From Geobacter sp. (lineage in GTDB: Bacteria > Desulfobacterota > Desulfuromonadia > Geobacterales > Pseudopelobacteraceae), in NCBI GenBank assembly GCA_025360785.1, contig JANYBN010000184.1, positions 1 through 34,581 on the forward strand: a stretch of 34,581 nucleotides of DNA, written 5' to 3'. Shown piece after piece: positions 8,165 to 17,368 of this stretch. The position numbers were made by a program, and so were the translations under genes. The notes under the pieces are model-generated. The model had not been told where the DNA came from and ran no database searches. It saw only the letters and a program-made list of their open reading frames with translations. Within the stretch, counting starts at the first letter, position 1; the number at the start of each line of letters is the position of its first letter.

Positions 8165-8929
8165 TTACATCTTGTGACATGCCTCGCATTTATCCTTTAC
8201 ACTGAATGCGGTTTTTCCGTCGTGGCAACTACCGCATGACTTACCCTTCTCCATATCCTGCATCGACACTTTTGCCTTGCTGCGGGTTGTTTTGTATCGT
8301 GCGATGTGGCAATCTCCACAGGAGTAAAGGCCGGTATGAAACTTGTGGCTGAAGACAGCATTGCCGGTACTCTTCTCCTCAAAAACAAGCTCACGCACCG
8401 GATGACATTTGGAACACTCTTTTACAGAAAAAGCCTCTTTGGAGTTATGGCATGCGCCACATGACTTCCCCTTTTCCATGGCGGCCATACCGACACGCCT
8501 GTTCTGCTGATTCGCGGCATACAACGCAGGATGACATTTAGCGCATTCGGCAACCGCAATATGGATTGCATGGCTGAAACGCGTGGGACCGGTCTCTTTC
8601 ACCTTGAAGACAATCTCCTTTACCGGATGGCAGGTGACGCATTTATCAACGCCAAAGGCTTGTTTACCGTTATGACAGACGCCGCACGATTTTCCATTTT
8701 TCATATCTGCCATGGAATAATGTTTTTTCTTCTTCAAATCAAAGATCGTATCGTGACAAGCCCGGCAATTTTGGTACATCCTTTTCTTGTTTATATGGTC
8801 ACCATGCCTGAATATCACCTTGCCCACATTTTTGGTCGAAAAAGTCACATCCCTTATAGTGACTGCAGACGCGGAATTCTGGAATAACAAGGACATTGCA
8901 AGAAGGGAGAATATAAGACAGCATTTCAT
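8165..8929 (-). CDS. Nine-haem cytochrome c, triple c7-type
   Basis: This 254-residue periplasmic protein has a signal peptide ([20 protein letters not shown]) and nine CxxCH motifs in three near-identical modules of about 75 residues. Each module has the pattern FSH-x2-H, CxxCH, M-x-x-M-x-x-GKSCGxCH, then CxxCH. A three-haem unit with extra ligand histidines is what the c7/c3-type family shows, so this is probably three fused c7 domains carrying nine bis-His haems. It would carry electrons across the periplasm. The ATG at 8929 overlaps the cytochrome b stop codon (ATGA) and has GAGGAC upstream; a longer start inside the upstream gene is unlikely. Confidence 0.9.
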   Translation of the reverse strand: MKCCLIFSLLAMSLLFQNSASAVTIRDVTFSTKNVGKVIFRHGDHINKKRMYQNCRACHDTIFDLKKKKHYSMADMKNGKSCGVCHNGKQAFGVDKCVTCHPVKEIVFKVKETGPTRFSHAIHIAVAECAKCHPALYAANQQNRRVGMAAMEKGKSCGACHNSKEAFSVKECSKCHPVRELVFEEKSTGNAVFSHKFHTGLYSCGDCHIARYKTTRSKAKVSMQDMEKGKSCGSCHDGKTAFSVKDKCEACHKM

Positions 8930-9597
8930 AAGATGTCCTCTGTTTTTTTGACAGGATTGATTTCTTCGACCGTTTCTTCCTCCCACCCGTTCCACATTGG
9001 CTTGAAATGCGCCAGCGGGGTATGTCCGAGAGTGGCCAGATAGATATGCACGAAGAGAAAGGCGGTAAAACAGCAGGCCAGCAAAAAATGTGACCCTACC
9101 AGTATTTTTATCCCCCCCAGCAGGAGAAGCAGCTCGCGCAACGGCGCGACATACATCAGAAGCGCTCCGCTGAAAATAACCAGAGGCAATAGTATAAACA
9201 TGATTACCAGATACGCAGCCTTCTGCAGCGGGTTGAACTTGCTGTCCGGTGTGCTGTGATGCGGATTGGGCCTGCCGAAAAAGTAGGTAAGGAAATAGAA
9301 GTACGCCTGACGGAAGATGCCTGATTCAAGATCTTCCAGGGTCGGCACATACAGCTTCATCAGGCTGCGCGCCACGACGATGTAATATGTCAGCCAGAGC
9401 ATGTACGAGATGGAAACGACCACACCGGCGGTATCATGAAGCCTGATGGCGGCTTTATAGGCGCCAAAAATATTAATGTAATCGGGAAACCTTATCTGCA
9501 GCCCGGTGACGCATAAGGTAACGATTCCGAAAGCATTCAGCCAGTGCCAGATTCTGACCGGCATGGGTGTCATGTAAACCATCTCTTTATGCTTCAT
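8926..9597 (-). CDS. Cytochrome b membrane subunit
   Basis: This 223-residue inner-membrane protein has about four to five transmembrane helices. It belongs to the b-type cytochromes that connect the quinone pool to periplasmic partners (the thiosulfate/formate dehydrogenase gamma and HyaC group). The N-terminal motif [20 protein letters not shown] supplies a likely haem-ligand His. Further candidates are [15 protein letters not shown] and the [14 protein letters not shown] segment near the end. It overlaps the 7-haem cytochrome by 11 bases and the 9-haem cytochrome by 4, so the three are almost certainly translated together as a quinone-linked electron conduit. Direction of flow cannot be told from sequence. 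Confidence 0.88.
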   Translation of the reverse strand: MKHKEMVYMTPMPVRIWHWLNAFGIVTLCVTGLQIRFPDYINIFGAYKAAIRLHDTAGVVVSISYMLWLTYYIVVARSLMKLYVPTLEDLESGIFRQAYFYFLTYFFGRPNPHHSTPDSKFNPLQKAAYLVIMFILLPLVIFSGALLMYVAPLRELLLLLGGIKILVGSHFLLACCFTAFLFVHIYLATLGHTPLAHFKPMWNGWEEETVEEINPVKKTEDIL

Positions 9598-10705
9598 GAT
9601 CGTTCTCCTTTCTGTTCTTTCTGGTCAGAAAGCGGAAGAAGCCATGCCCCACCGGCATAGACAAACCCGCTAAAACGATCAAAGCGCCGATAATGTTAAG
9701 CGGGGTGCTTCTGGTCGTGCCAAGCATGTAAAAATCCGGAGTGCCGTAAAGAATATCAAGGATGGCTCCTTTTTCTACAGGAACCCTGGAATACCCGCCG
9801 TTTTTTTCCGGAAAAGCGACAAAGCTCTTCTGCATGGCCTTTGGGCCGGAAGTGTGGCAGAAAGTGCAATCCCAGCGGTTGTCAAGAATCTGATAACTGT
9901 GGGTAACTACTTCCGGAGTCATCATGCCCCATAACCGCATATTCTTCCCGCGAAGCTGGTGATTGAACTCCCGCAGTTCCTTAAGTGAGACAAGATGGTC
10001 CCCGTTCTGGTCTATCACTCTGCTGATGTCTCCGCCGGTAGTAAGTTTGGCAAGTTCTTCATATGTAGCATTTTTGAAGTCACCTCCGGAGCCGGGCAGG
10101 CGACTTTCAATGGACATTGTGATGACATAATCCTTTGAACCGGTATGACAGGTAATGCAGGGGAGCGAATCGATATGCAGATCGGCCTGAGGCAGCCATT
10201 TGGAATGGCTTTGAATGGTTTTTCTGGTGTCATGGCACCTGGCGCACTTGCTGTTAATGTCTTCACCTGACACAAACAGCGGCAGCCTTACTTCATGCGG
10301 ATTATGGCAGCCGGTGCAACCGGCTTTTGAGCCATGAAGGCTTATTGAATACTCCTGATATATGGGGCCGTGGCAGTCTCCGCACGTCGCCCTGGAGGGG
10401 GCATAACCGTCACCGGGATGACCGGAGGAAACCCGGTCATGACAGGAAGTGCAGCCGACAACAGAATGCGTTGTGGCCCCGAACTTGTCCGGATCGATAT
10501 ATACGTGTTTATCGGCCGGACTGATAATTGCTCTCTGACCATGGCAGCGCATACACCTGTCATTATCAGTACGTAAGAGACTGTTTTCAGTTTCGCTTAC
10601 GAACTTATCCTGTTTATCCGGGCCTGGAACTGTTGCAGTAACGATTGCAGTCGAAAACAGGAAAACAGCCAGAAACGACCAAATGGTTCTGATATACACA
10701 AGCAT
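9587..10705 (-). CDS. Seven-haem cytochrome c with EF-hand-like loop
   Basis: This 372-residue membrane-anchored periplasmic cytochrome has a signal or anchor helix at residues 5-24. Seven CxxCH motifs begin at residues 51, 85, 108, 130, 154, 183 and 280. A C-terminal transmembrane helix (about 336-353) is followed by a basic cytoplasmic tail. Between haems 6 and 7, residues 232-243 ([12 protein letters not shown]) fit an EF-hand calcium loop with D, N, D, S and E at positions 1, 3, 5, 9 and 12. The ATG at 10705 has GGGAGAGGGAG upstream and gives a clean signal peptide, so I prefer it to the ATG 18 codons earlier. It is the first gene of the cytochrome operon. Confidence 0.88.
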   Translation of the reverse strand: MLVYIRTIWSFLAVFLFSTAIVTATVPGPDKQDKFVSETENSLLRTDNDRCMRCHGQRAIISPADKHVYIDPDKFGATTHSVVGCTSCHDRVSSGHPGDGYAPSRATCGDCHGPIYQEYSISLHGSKAGCTGCHNPHEVRLPLFVSGEDINSKCARCHDTRKTIQSHSKWLPQADLHIDSLPCITCHTGSKDYVITMSIESRLPGSGGDFKNATYEELAKLTTGGDISRVIDQNGDHLVSLKELREFNHQLRGKNMRLWGMMTPEVVTHSYQILDNRWDCTFCHTSGPKAMQKSFVAFPEKNGGYSRVPVEKGAILDILYGTPDFYMLGTTRSTPLNIIGALIVLAGLSMPVGHGFFRFLTRKNRKENDHEA

Positions 10706-10753
10706 GGCCTCGACTCCCTCTCCCTGCCGACTGAATTTGAAGTGGCTGCAACC

Positions 10754-10769
10754 GGGCATTAATATGCCC
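10754..10769. promoter_or_regulatory. Palindrome upstream of the cytochrome operon
   Basis: GGGCAT and ATGCCC form a perfect inverted repeat around a 4-base centre, 49 bases upstream of the 7-haem cytochrome start codon and on the far side of the divergent regulator. Position and symmetry fit a repressor or activator site, but no binding protein can be named. Confidence 0.4.
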
Positions 10770-10827
10770 CTCTATTCTTGTAACACGTATATTTAATCTT
10801 TCAACCCGATCACAGAAATAAACTTCT

Positions 10828-10840
10828 CCGGATATTCCGG
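10828..10840. promoter_or_regulatory. CCGGA-TAT-TCCGG inverted repeat in the divergent promoter region
   Basis: A perfect 5-bp inverted repeat with a 3-base centre lies just upstream of the -35 element of the regulator gene. It could be an operator for either divergent operon. Short palindromes occur by chance, so support is limited. Confidence 0.35.
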
Positions 10841-10851
10841 CAGGCACATGT

Positions 10852-10879
10852 TTGACTTGTCATAAAAAACTGGTAGATT
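10852..10879 (+). promoter_or_regulatory. Sigma-70-type promoter of the NtrC-family regulator
   Basis: TTGACT (10852-10857) and TAGATT (10874-10879) are separated by 16 bases, and the start codon lies 29 bases after the -10 element. This is a credible housekeeping promoter. Confidence 0.55.
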
Positions 10880-10908
10880 TAATCAGGACAAAAATTAAAG
10901 GACCCCAA

Positions 10909-12318
10909 ATGGAAAACAGCAGACTTCTTATTGTTGACGACGAGGTGGTAATCAGGGATGGATTAAAACGCATCCTTGAAGGAGAGTCCTTTGAAGTTGA
11001 GACCTGTTCAAGCGGCTTTTACGCCATCGAAATCATGCAGCAGCGTGAATTCGACCTCATCATAACCGACCTGAAGATGCCCGGAATGAGCGGTATCGAA
11101 GTTTTGAAAAGTGTCCGGACTCTTCAGCCAGATATTCCGGTAATTCTGATTACAGGTTATGCCTCCGTTGATACGGCTGTGGAAGCCATGAAAAACGGCG
11201 CAGCGGATTACATAACAAAACCGTTCGCACCCGATCTGTTGCTCGAAAAGGTACGGAACGCTCTCAGTCAGCGCCTTATCACTCCTGATGAAATATGTTT
11301 CAAAGAGGAGATCACTCTGCACCACGGCTTTCATCAGTTTATCGGGGAAAGCAAGGAGATGCAGAAAGTGTATCACCGGATCATACATGTTGCCGCCACC
11401 AACAGTACGGTTCTTATCACTGGAGAAAGCGGTACCGGCAAAGAACTGGCGGCCCAGGCAATTCATGAGAACAGTCCACGAAAGGAAAAGCCTTTCGTAG
11501 CGGTGGACTGTTCTTCCCTGGCGGAAACATTGCTTGAGAGTGAATTATTCGGCCATGTCAAAGGCTCTTTCACCGGCGCGGTTCAGGCAAAGACCGGGCT
11601 GTTTATGGTTGCCGACGGCGGCACTCTTTTTCTGGATGAGGTTTCAAACATCAGCCTGTCTACACAGGCAAAACTCCTGCGGGCCCTGCAGGAGCGCAAG
11701 ATCACTCCAATTGGCGGCACCCAACTGCTGTCTATTGACATTCATCTTGTTGCCGCAACAAATAAAGACCTCAAAACCATGGTACATGAAGGAACGTTCC
11801 GGGAAGACCTGTATTTCCGCCTGAATATAATCCCTATCGAACTCCCTCCGCTTCGCGACCGCAAGCAGGATATCCTGCTCCTGATACGTCATTTTCTGAA
11901 AAAATATACTATCGAAATCGGTAAAGAAATCAGGGGAGTCGCGCCCGATGTGATGACATTCCTGGAGAGTTATGCATATCCGGGAAATGTCAGAGAGCTG
12001 GAGAATATGATCGAACGGGCGGTAGTGCTTGCGGAAGGAGATATTATCCGCAATGAGGACCTCGAACTGTGGGATAGTACGGATGATTCTTCAGTGAGGT
12101 TGATCGAGCATATTCCGCTGAATGCAGAAGAGCTGAAAGAGATGAAGCGTAATATTCGCGATCATGCGATGGAGTCGCTGGAAAGCGTATTTGTGCAGAA
12201 TGCCCTTGAACGTAACAACTGGAATGTAACCAGAGCAGCAGAAGAGACAGGAATACTCAGGCCGAATTTCCAGAGCATGATGAAAAAACTGGGGATTTCG
12301 GCACGGGGGGAACATTGA
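10909..12318 (+). CDS. NtrC-family sigma-54 response regulator
   Basis: This 469-residue transcription activator has a receiver domain (acidic pair D10-D11, phospho-acceptor D54 in [11 protein letters not shown], conserved Lys in the YITKPF segment). A sigma-54 AAA+ domain follows with Walker A GESGTGKE, the sigma-54 contact loop GSFTGA and GGTLFLDEV. The C-terminal Fis-type helix-turn-helix ([14 protein letters not shown]) contacts DNA. It would activate -24/-12 promoters after phosphorylation. The ATG at 10909 has AAAGGACC upstream; a start 19 codons earlier would overlap the promoter. It is divergent from the cytochrome operon. The haem-sensor kinase at 17369-18928 is a plausible partner, though the two genes are not adjacent. 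Confidence 0.95.
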   Translation: MENSRLLIVDDEVVIRDGLKRILEGESFEVETCSSGFYAIEIMQQREFDLIITDLKMPGMSGIEVLKSVRTLQPDIPVILITGYASVDTAVEAMKNGAADYITKPFAPDLLLEKVRNALSQRLITPDEICFKEEITLHHGFHQFIGESKEMQKVYHRIIHVAATNSTVLITGESGTGKELAAQAIHENSPRKEKPFVAVDCSSLAETLLESELFGHVKGSFTGAVQAKTGLFMVADGGTLFLDEVSNISLSTQAKLLRALQERKITPIGGTQLLSIDIHLVAATNKDLKTMVHEGTFREDLYFRLNIIPIELPPLRDRKQDILLLIRHFLKKYTIEIGKEIRGVAPDVMTFLESYAYPGNVRELENMIERAVVLAEGDIIRNEDLELWDSTDDSSVRLIEHIPLNAEELKEMKRNIRDHAMESLESVFVQNALERNNWNVTRAAEETGILRPNFQSMMKKLGISARGEH

Positions 12319-12379
12319 AGGACTGCAATTCAACAGATTCCATATAAGACAACTCCCCGCAGAAGACATATTACAGGCT

Positions 12380-13951
12380 TCACCGTGCCGCCTTCTTCCG
12401 GGCAAGAGCGCGTTCCATAAGATTAATCACGTCCTTATCATTAGGACTTATGCGCATTGCCTCCCGGTATTCCAGGAGCGCTGCATCCAGATAACCCTTC
12501 CTTTCAAGAGCGAGTCCCAGGTTCTTACGCGCATTTGTGTAACCAGGATTAATCCGGAGCGCCTTATGGTATTCAAGAATAGCCGCATCCGGATCCCCCA
12601 CACTGTAAAGTGCCGCCCCCAGGTTGTTATGAATTAGATCATTTTCTGTAGTGACGCCAAGTGTATGCCGGTAGAGAGATATGTTGTTCTGCCAGCGGCC
12701 TAGCTGTTGCCACGTCAGTATGGCTGAAGCGGTTATAACGGCACCGAAGAGCAGAGCAAGTATGGCCTGCCGCTGCTTCAAGCGCTTTGCCAGATCCGGA
12801 ACGCCCCATGCTGCCATGATGAACAGTCCGATCACGGAGATGTAAGAGTAACGATCCGCCATTGACTGCCCTCCCATCTGTACCAGGCCGATCACGGGCA
12901 GAAGGGTTATGAGAAACCAAAACCATCCCACCGCAAAATATGGTATTCGACGCATGCCCCGGATAGCAGCAGTGGAGATGATAAGCAGGATGAACAGTGA
13001 AAAAACTACTTGCCAGAGCGGGATATTCGAAGGAAATGGGTAGTAGACGGCTAAGTTGTCGGGCCATATTGTTTTACTGATATACTTTGCATACGCAATC
13101 AGTGAATTTCCAATACGGGTTGGCAAGGGCTTTACATTAAGACTGGATATCGCTCCTAACATCTCCTGAGCATAGAGGGTAACGAGACCTGATAAAAGTG
13201 AACAGGCAAAGAACGGGATTTTCTCTACGACAAGGGATATTACTCTACCTGAATACCAACGTTTTCCTGGTTCCTGATCTCCGTATTGGCAGCGGCCGAG
13301 AGGCCAGTAATCCATCAGCAGCATTATCAGGGGAAGTGTTACGAGCATCGGTTTGGACATAAGGCCCAACACGAAGAAAAAGAGCGAGAGCACGTACAGT
13401 GATGACTTCTTCTCTGCGACATACCCGGAATAAATGAAGAGCGTGAGGAACCAGAAAAACGCGCTGAGTACATCCTTGCGTTCTGCCACCCACGCGACCG
13501 ACTCCACATGCAAAGGATGCAGAGCAAATAAAGCGGCGACGAATAAACTCTGCCACAATGCACTGGTCACCCGCAGAAGAAGGAGGAAGAGGATCAGTGC
13601 GGAGATCGTGTGAATAGCAACATTGGTGAGATGATGGCCGCGAGGATTCAATCCGTACAACTGAGCGTCCGCCATATGCGATAGCCAGGTAACCGGGTGC
13701 CAGTTGTAGGCCTGAACAGATGTAAAGGCCCAAACGATATTTTCGCCTGAAATGCCGTTGACTACATGAGGGTTATTCGTAACGTAGGTCCCGTCGTCGA
13801 AATTCAGGAACTGGTGGCTTCCCACCTGCATATATACAGCTAAAATAATGACGACCAGCAAAACACAAAGTAAAGCGATGAAACCCGCGTAACTGTTTTG
13901 CCTTGAAGGCTTTCCGACAGACTCCGGCACACGGTCAATTAGTCTTTTCAT
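12380..13951 (-). CDS. TMTC/GT-C-like membrane protein with TPR tail (copy 2)
   Basis: This 523-residue protein has about ten transmembrane helices and a C-terminal tetratricopeptide tail of about two and a half repeats (NNLGAALYSVGDPDAAILEY and following). The first periplasmic loop has the FDDGTYVTNNPHV motif with paired Asp, and WHPVTWLSHMADAQLYGLNP and HPLHVESVAWVAERKDVL stand further on. This layout matches bacterial relatives of the TMTC O-mannosyltransferases (GT-C fold), so transfer of a sugar from a lipid carrier to an exported substrate is likely but unproven. A GTG at 13966 is possible, but alignment with the adjacent paralogue favours the ATG at 13951. Confidence 0.8.
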   Translation of the reverse strand: MKRLIDRVPESVGKPSRQNSYAGFIALLCVLLVVIILAVYMQVGSHQFLNFDDGTYVTNNPHVVNGISGENIVWAFTSVQAYNWHPVTWLSHMADAQLYGLNPRGHHLTNVAIHTISALILFLLLLRVTSALWQSLFVAALFALHPLHVESVAWVAERKDVLSAFFWFLTLFIYSGYVAEKKSSLYVLSLFFFVLGLMSKPMLVTLPLIMLLMDYWPLGRCQYGDQEPGKRWYSGRVISLVVEKIPFFACSLLSGLVTLYAQEMLGAISSLNVKPLPTRIGNSLIAYAKYISKTIWPDNLAVYYPFPSNIPLWQVVFSLFILLIISTAAIRGMRRIPYFAVGWFWFLITLLPVIGLVQMGGQSMADRYSYISVIGLFIMAAWGVPDLAKRLKQRQAILALLFGAVITASAILTWQQLGRWQNNISLYRHTLGVTTENDLIHNNLGAALYSVGDPDAAILEYHKALRINPGYTNARKNLGLALERKGYLDAALLEYREAMRISPNDKDVINLMERALARKKAAR

Positions 13952-13965
13952 GAAACTGGATTCCA

Positions 13966-15444
13966 CTATTTACTGACCTCCGGCACCATTTTCAGAACAA
14001 GAGCAAGTCCCAGTTTGTTACGCGCCTCCACATTATCGGGCCTTATCCGAAGTGCTTCACGGAATTCCTGAATCGCCGGTTCCAGGTCCCCTTTACTGGC
14101 AAGAACTGATCCCAGGCAGGTATGAATAAAATAGTTGTCTGTAGTGACCCGGAGAGAATGCCTGTAAAGAGAGATGCTGTCTCGCCAGTAGCCGAGCTGT
14201 TGCCATGTTAATACGGTTGACATGGTTATAACCGTCACAGCCAGCAGAGCAAGTATGCCATTCTGATGCCGCAAGCCATTTGTAACAACCGGAACGCCCC
14301 ATGCGGCCATGATAAAAAGTCCTGTTATGGGAATGTAAGAGTAGCGGTCCGCCATAGATTGGTCTCCCACCTGAACTAAACCGATAACGGGTACAAGGGT
14401 AACAATGAACCAGAACCATCCCACGGCGAAGAAGGGGTGTCGGCGCCCGACACGTATAGCTGCCGCAGTCAGGACGAGCAAAACTAACAGTGAACAGATG
14501 GCCTGCCAGAGAGGAATAGACAAAGGCAGGGGGTAGTAGACGGCTAAGTCGCTAGGCCAGAATGTTTTGCCGATGTACCTGACATACGAAATCAGGGCGT
14601 TTTCAATGCGGAACCAAATGGATAACTCATTAAGGCCACTCATCGCCCCTCCCGCATGCTGGGCGTATATGGCGACTAAACCTGAAAAGATCGAGCAGGC
14701 AAAATAGGGGATTTTTTCTTTTACAAGGGCTATTGCCCTGTTTAAAAGTTGATGCGGTCCTTGTCCCTTTTCCCAATGCCGGAATCGGTTAAGAGGCCAG
14801 AAATCCATCAGGAGCATGACTACAGGAAGGGTTACAAGCATCGGTTTGGACATTAATCCCAGTATAAAGGCAAAGAGAGAAAAAACGTACAGCGCGGGTT
14901 TTCGTTTTGCCACGTATTCGGAATATAAAAGGAGTGTGATGAACCAGAAAAGCGTACTGAGAACATCCTTGCGTTCCGCCACCCATGCAACCGACTCCAC
15001 ATGCAGAGGATGGAGCGCGAACAGGGTGGCGACGAATAAACATTGCCACAGCGTACCGGTTAATCTGAAAAGAAGGAGGAAGAGGAACAGAGAGGAAACT
15101 GTATGGATGAAGACATTAGTTAGATGGTGGCCGCGAGGGTTCATGCCGTAAAACTGCACGTCAGCCATATGCGAGAACCAGGTGATCGGGTGCCAGTTGG
15201 CTGCATCAACGGAAGTAAAGGCCCAGATAATATTTTTGCCGGTTATACCGCTTGTTATGTGGGGGTTATCCATAACATATTCACCATCGTCGAAATTCAG
15301 GAACTCATGATTTCCCACCTGCATATAAACAGCTGACACAATGACTGCCAGCAGCACGCAAAGGAAAACCGTGGAAGCAGCATAACTGTTTTTCCCTGAA
15401 GTCTTCCCGACAGACGCCGGCATATGGTCTACTAATATTTTCAT
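13966..15444 (-). CDS. TMTC/GT-C-like membrane protein with TPR tail (copy 1)
   Basis: This 492-residue paralogue of the next gene starts with nearly the same N-terminus (MKILVDHMPASVGKTSGKNS) and carries the same FDDGEYV, NWHPITWFSHMADVQFYGMN and HPLHVESVAWVAERKDVL motifs. Its TPR tail is shorter, about one and a half repeats (CLGSVLASKGDLEPAIQEFR and following). The two genes lie head to tail and touch, which indicates a tandem duplication followed by divergence. The likely role is the same, GT-C-type glycosyl transfer at the membrane, possibly on different acceptors. The ribosome binding site upstream of the ATG at 15444 is weak. Confidence 0.8.
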   Translation of the reverse strand: MKILVDHMPASVGKTSGKNSYAASTVFLCVLLAVIVSAVYMQVGNHEFLNFDDGEYVMDNPHITSGITGKNIIWAFTSVDAANWHPITWFSHMADVQFYGMNPRGHHLTNVFIHTVSSLFLFLLLFRLTGTLWQCLFVATLFALHPLHVESVAWVAERKDVLSTLFWFITLLLYSEYVAKRKPALYVFSLFAFILGLMSKPMLVTLPVVMLLMDFWPLNRFRHWEKGQGPHQLLNRAIALVKEKIPYFACSIFSGLVAIYAQHAGGAMSGLNELSIWFRIENALISYVRYIGKTFWPSDLAVYYPLPLSIPLWQAICSLLVLLVLTAAAIRVGRRHPFFAVGWFWFIVTLVPVIGLVQVGDQSMADRYSYIPITGLFIMAAWGVPVVTNGLRHQNGILALLAVTVITMSTVLTWQQLGYWRDSISLYRHSLRVTTDNYFIHTCLGSVLASKGDLEPAIQEFREALRIRPDNVEARNKLGLALVLKMVPEVSK

Positions 15445-15494
15445 TAATCAGCTTTTTAGTTCAAAATTTGTATTGAAGTGAAATCACACCTTAC

Positions 15495-15671
15495 TCAGGG
15501 TTTTCCCGCAGCACGAATTTTCCGACTTTTCAGTCCGCAACCCGGACACCGCTTTTCTGGGACCAGCTGTCTACAGGTCTCGCACCAATAAGGCAGGAGC
15601 ATTTCGCTGACACATTTCCGGCACTCCATCTCAGATGTTTTCTCACTGCAACTGCATTCCTTATTATCCAT
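15495..15671 (-). CDS. 58-residue cysteine-pair (zinc-ribbon-like) protein
   Basis: This short reading frame encodes 58 residues with four cysteine pairs: CSC at residues 6-8, CRKC at 17-20, CETC at 30-33 and CPGC at 42-45. The tail is basic (GLKSRKIRAAGKP). Two CxxC pairs with this spacing would bind one zinc as in small zinc ribbons. The ATG at 15671 has GAAGGT upstream, and a TATAAT lies about 40 bases before it. It sits just upstream of the TMTC-like pair on the same strand. No function can be assigned. Confidence 0.6.
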   Translation of the reverse strand: MDNKECSCSEKTSEMECRKCVSEMLLPYWCETCRQLVPEKRCPGCGLKSRKIRAAGKP

Positions 15672-15710
15672 GATCGCTTTACCTTCAGTAGAATCTCGCC
15701 CTATGGATAA

Positions 15711-15716
15711 ATTATA
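15711..15716 (-). promoter_or_regulatory. Possible -10 element for the zinc-ribbon gene
   Basis: A perfect TATAAT on the minus strand lies 40 bases before the start codon. No good -35 at 16-18 bases is visible, so this is tentative. Confidence 0.3.
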
Positions 15717-15780
15717 CTCTCAACTTATCACGCTGAACATTGGCAAATCCGGCAGCTTTTACGGATGCTATCCTGCTATT

Positions 15781-17319
15781 TCATCTGCCGCTCAACTCAC
15801 CCAGATCAAAAAGTACCCAAAGGTTATCAACAACAAACGATCGCACGCCGGGAGTCAGCGAAAGCTCACGCATAAACGGCCGCCATTCTTCTAAATTGGC
15901 ACAAAGTACATAGCGGGAACTGAAGCGTTGGCGAACAAGCTCCGCCGAATCGGGGGCCGGTTCACGAGGAATCCTGAACCACAGCCGGTACAGCTCCGGA
16001 TCCTTCTCATAGAAATAGCTGGGATTCAGCGCTACGATAAAACGCCTGTCCGGCAATGCCAGCATCAGTGTCCCTGTCAAACGCCAATCGGGAAAAAATA
16101 CTTGTGAACCCGGTGGAACAGCCTGCCGCAAGAAATTCAACGATGCCGGCGGCATATCATCAGGGCGTTTTGTCATCTCCTGCATATCGCTGAAATTGAG
16201 TGAAAATGTATAGATCACTGAAACTATCATGATGATATGCGGCAGGAAACGCCATTCCTTTAAACGTGTTGCAAGCGCAATGGCGACAACCGAAAACGGT
16301 ACGAAATATTCGACAAACTTATATGTTTTTATCGTAAGAGCGCCGAAAGCCAGCGCAGTCAAGGCAAATGCAAGGGAAGTGGAATCCTGTTTCCGGTTAC
16401 GCCAGACAAAAACAAGGGCAAAAACCGCCATCAACACGCATAACAGGAAACTATGAGCCCAGACGTAGAGCGGAGTGGGGGAAAGCTCCGCCCCCATCTC
16501 GAAACCGGCTTTATGTTCCCATGCGTTCCTGAAAAGTACCCTGACAATCTCTATCCATGTCAGGCGGACCAGATTCATCGTATTCGGATGAAGCAAAAGT
16601 CCGGCGACAATGCCTGAAAAGCTGACCAGCAGCGGCTTACAGCGGATACGCTCGGATGATAAAAATCTGGCGGTTTCCGCAATACACACCAGTATGACCG
16701 GCAGGTGCCAGGCCACGTAAGTCAAAGGATAGAGCGCGGATGCGACAGCCAGAATCAGCAATCGGCCTCGGGCTGCCGACCAAAGGACGACAAAGGCCAG
16801 TGCGATTGAAAGCAGATAAGGACGAACCAGGGCAAAGCGGTAGATGAACTCGAAGGAAGCGGCAAGAGGGAGAAGTGCCCAAAGCCATGGAACCCGCACT
16901 TTCTCGGCGCGCAGGATGAAATAGATTGTCAGCAGAATGGTTGTACCCGCCAGGGTGCCAACGACCTGTGCAGCAGTGGTCCAGTGCATCCCCCCTGCAA
17001 GCGGCACAAATAGCAGGTGGAAGAGCAGTTCCTTATCAGCATAATGATCGGCAAGCCAGCTGAAAGGAGTCCATGGGAACGCATATAAAATCCCATGCTG
17101 GCGGATGAGTTGCCCAACGGCGGCATGGTAGGCCGTGTCGGCATCGAGCGGATAGGGAATGGAAAATTGAATGGCGCCTGCTACGAGGATAAAGACTAAC
17201 GTCCAGACGGCAATTGACCAGCGAGGTGTCATCGGCATGCGTAAGAGCGTTTCGGCATGATTGGATTTCCAATATCGTACATTTATTTTTTCCTGACAGG
17301 CCGGATGCTTCCGTAACAT
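15781..17319 (-). CDS. Polytopic GT-C-like membrane protein
   Basis: This protein of up to 512 residues has about ten transmembrane helices. An early periplasmic loop contains PYPLDADTAYHAAVGQLIR, whose Asp residues and position recall the first loop of GT-C glycosyltransferases (dolichol-phosphate-mannose-dependent type). A soluble C-terminal part (about 390-510) begins after SLNFSDMQEM and contains FFPDWRLTGTLML. I cannot name a specific substrate. The start is uncertain: none of the candidates (17319, 17238, 17232) has a clear ribosome binding site. Its stop lies about 110 bases before the zinc-ribbon start. Presence beside two TMTC-like genes suggests a small cell-surface glycosylation cluster. 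Confidence 0.7.
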   Translation of the reverse strand: MLRKHPACQEKINVRYWKSNHAETLLRMPMTPRWSIAVWTLVFILVAGAIQFSIPYPLDADTAYHAAVGQLIRQHGILYAFPWTPFSWLADHYADKELLFHLLFVPLAGGMHWTTAAQVVGTLAGTTILLTIYFILRAEKVRVPWLWALLPLAASFEFIYRFALVRPYLLSIALAFVVLWSAARGRLLILAVASALYPLTYVAWHLPVILVCIAETARFLSSERIRCKPLLVSFSGIVAGLLLHPNTMNLVRLTWIEIVRVLFRNAWEHKAGFEMGAELSPTPLYVWAHSFLLCVLMAVFALVFVWRNRKQDSTSLAFALTALAFGALTIKTYKFVEYFVPFSVVAIALATRLKEWRFLPHIIMIVSVIYTFSLNFSDMQEMTKRPDDMPPASLNFLRQAVPPGSQVFFPDWRLTGTLMLALPDRRFIVALNPSYFYEKDPELYRLWFRIPREPAPDSAELVRQRFSSRYVLCANLEEWRPFMRELSLTPGVRSFVVDNLWVLFDLGELSGR

Positions 17320-17368
17320 GGAATGTTTGCTGATGTATCAGAATTTATACTGTAATTCCGGATTCCAA

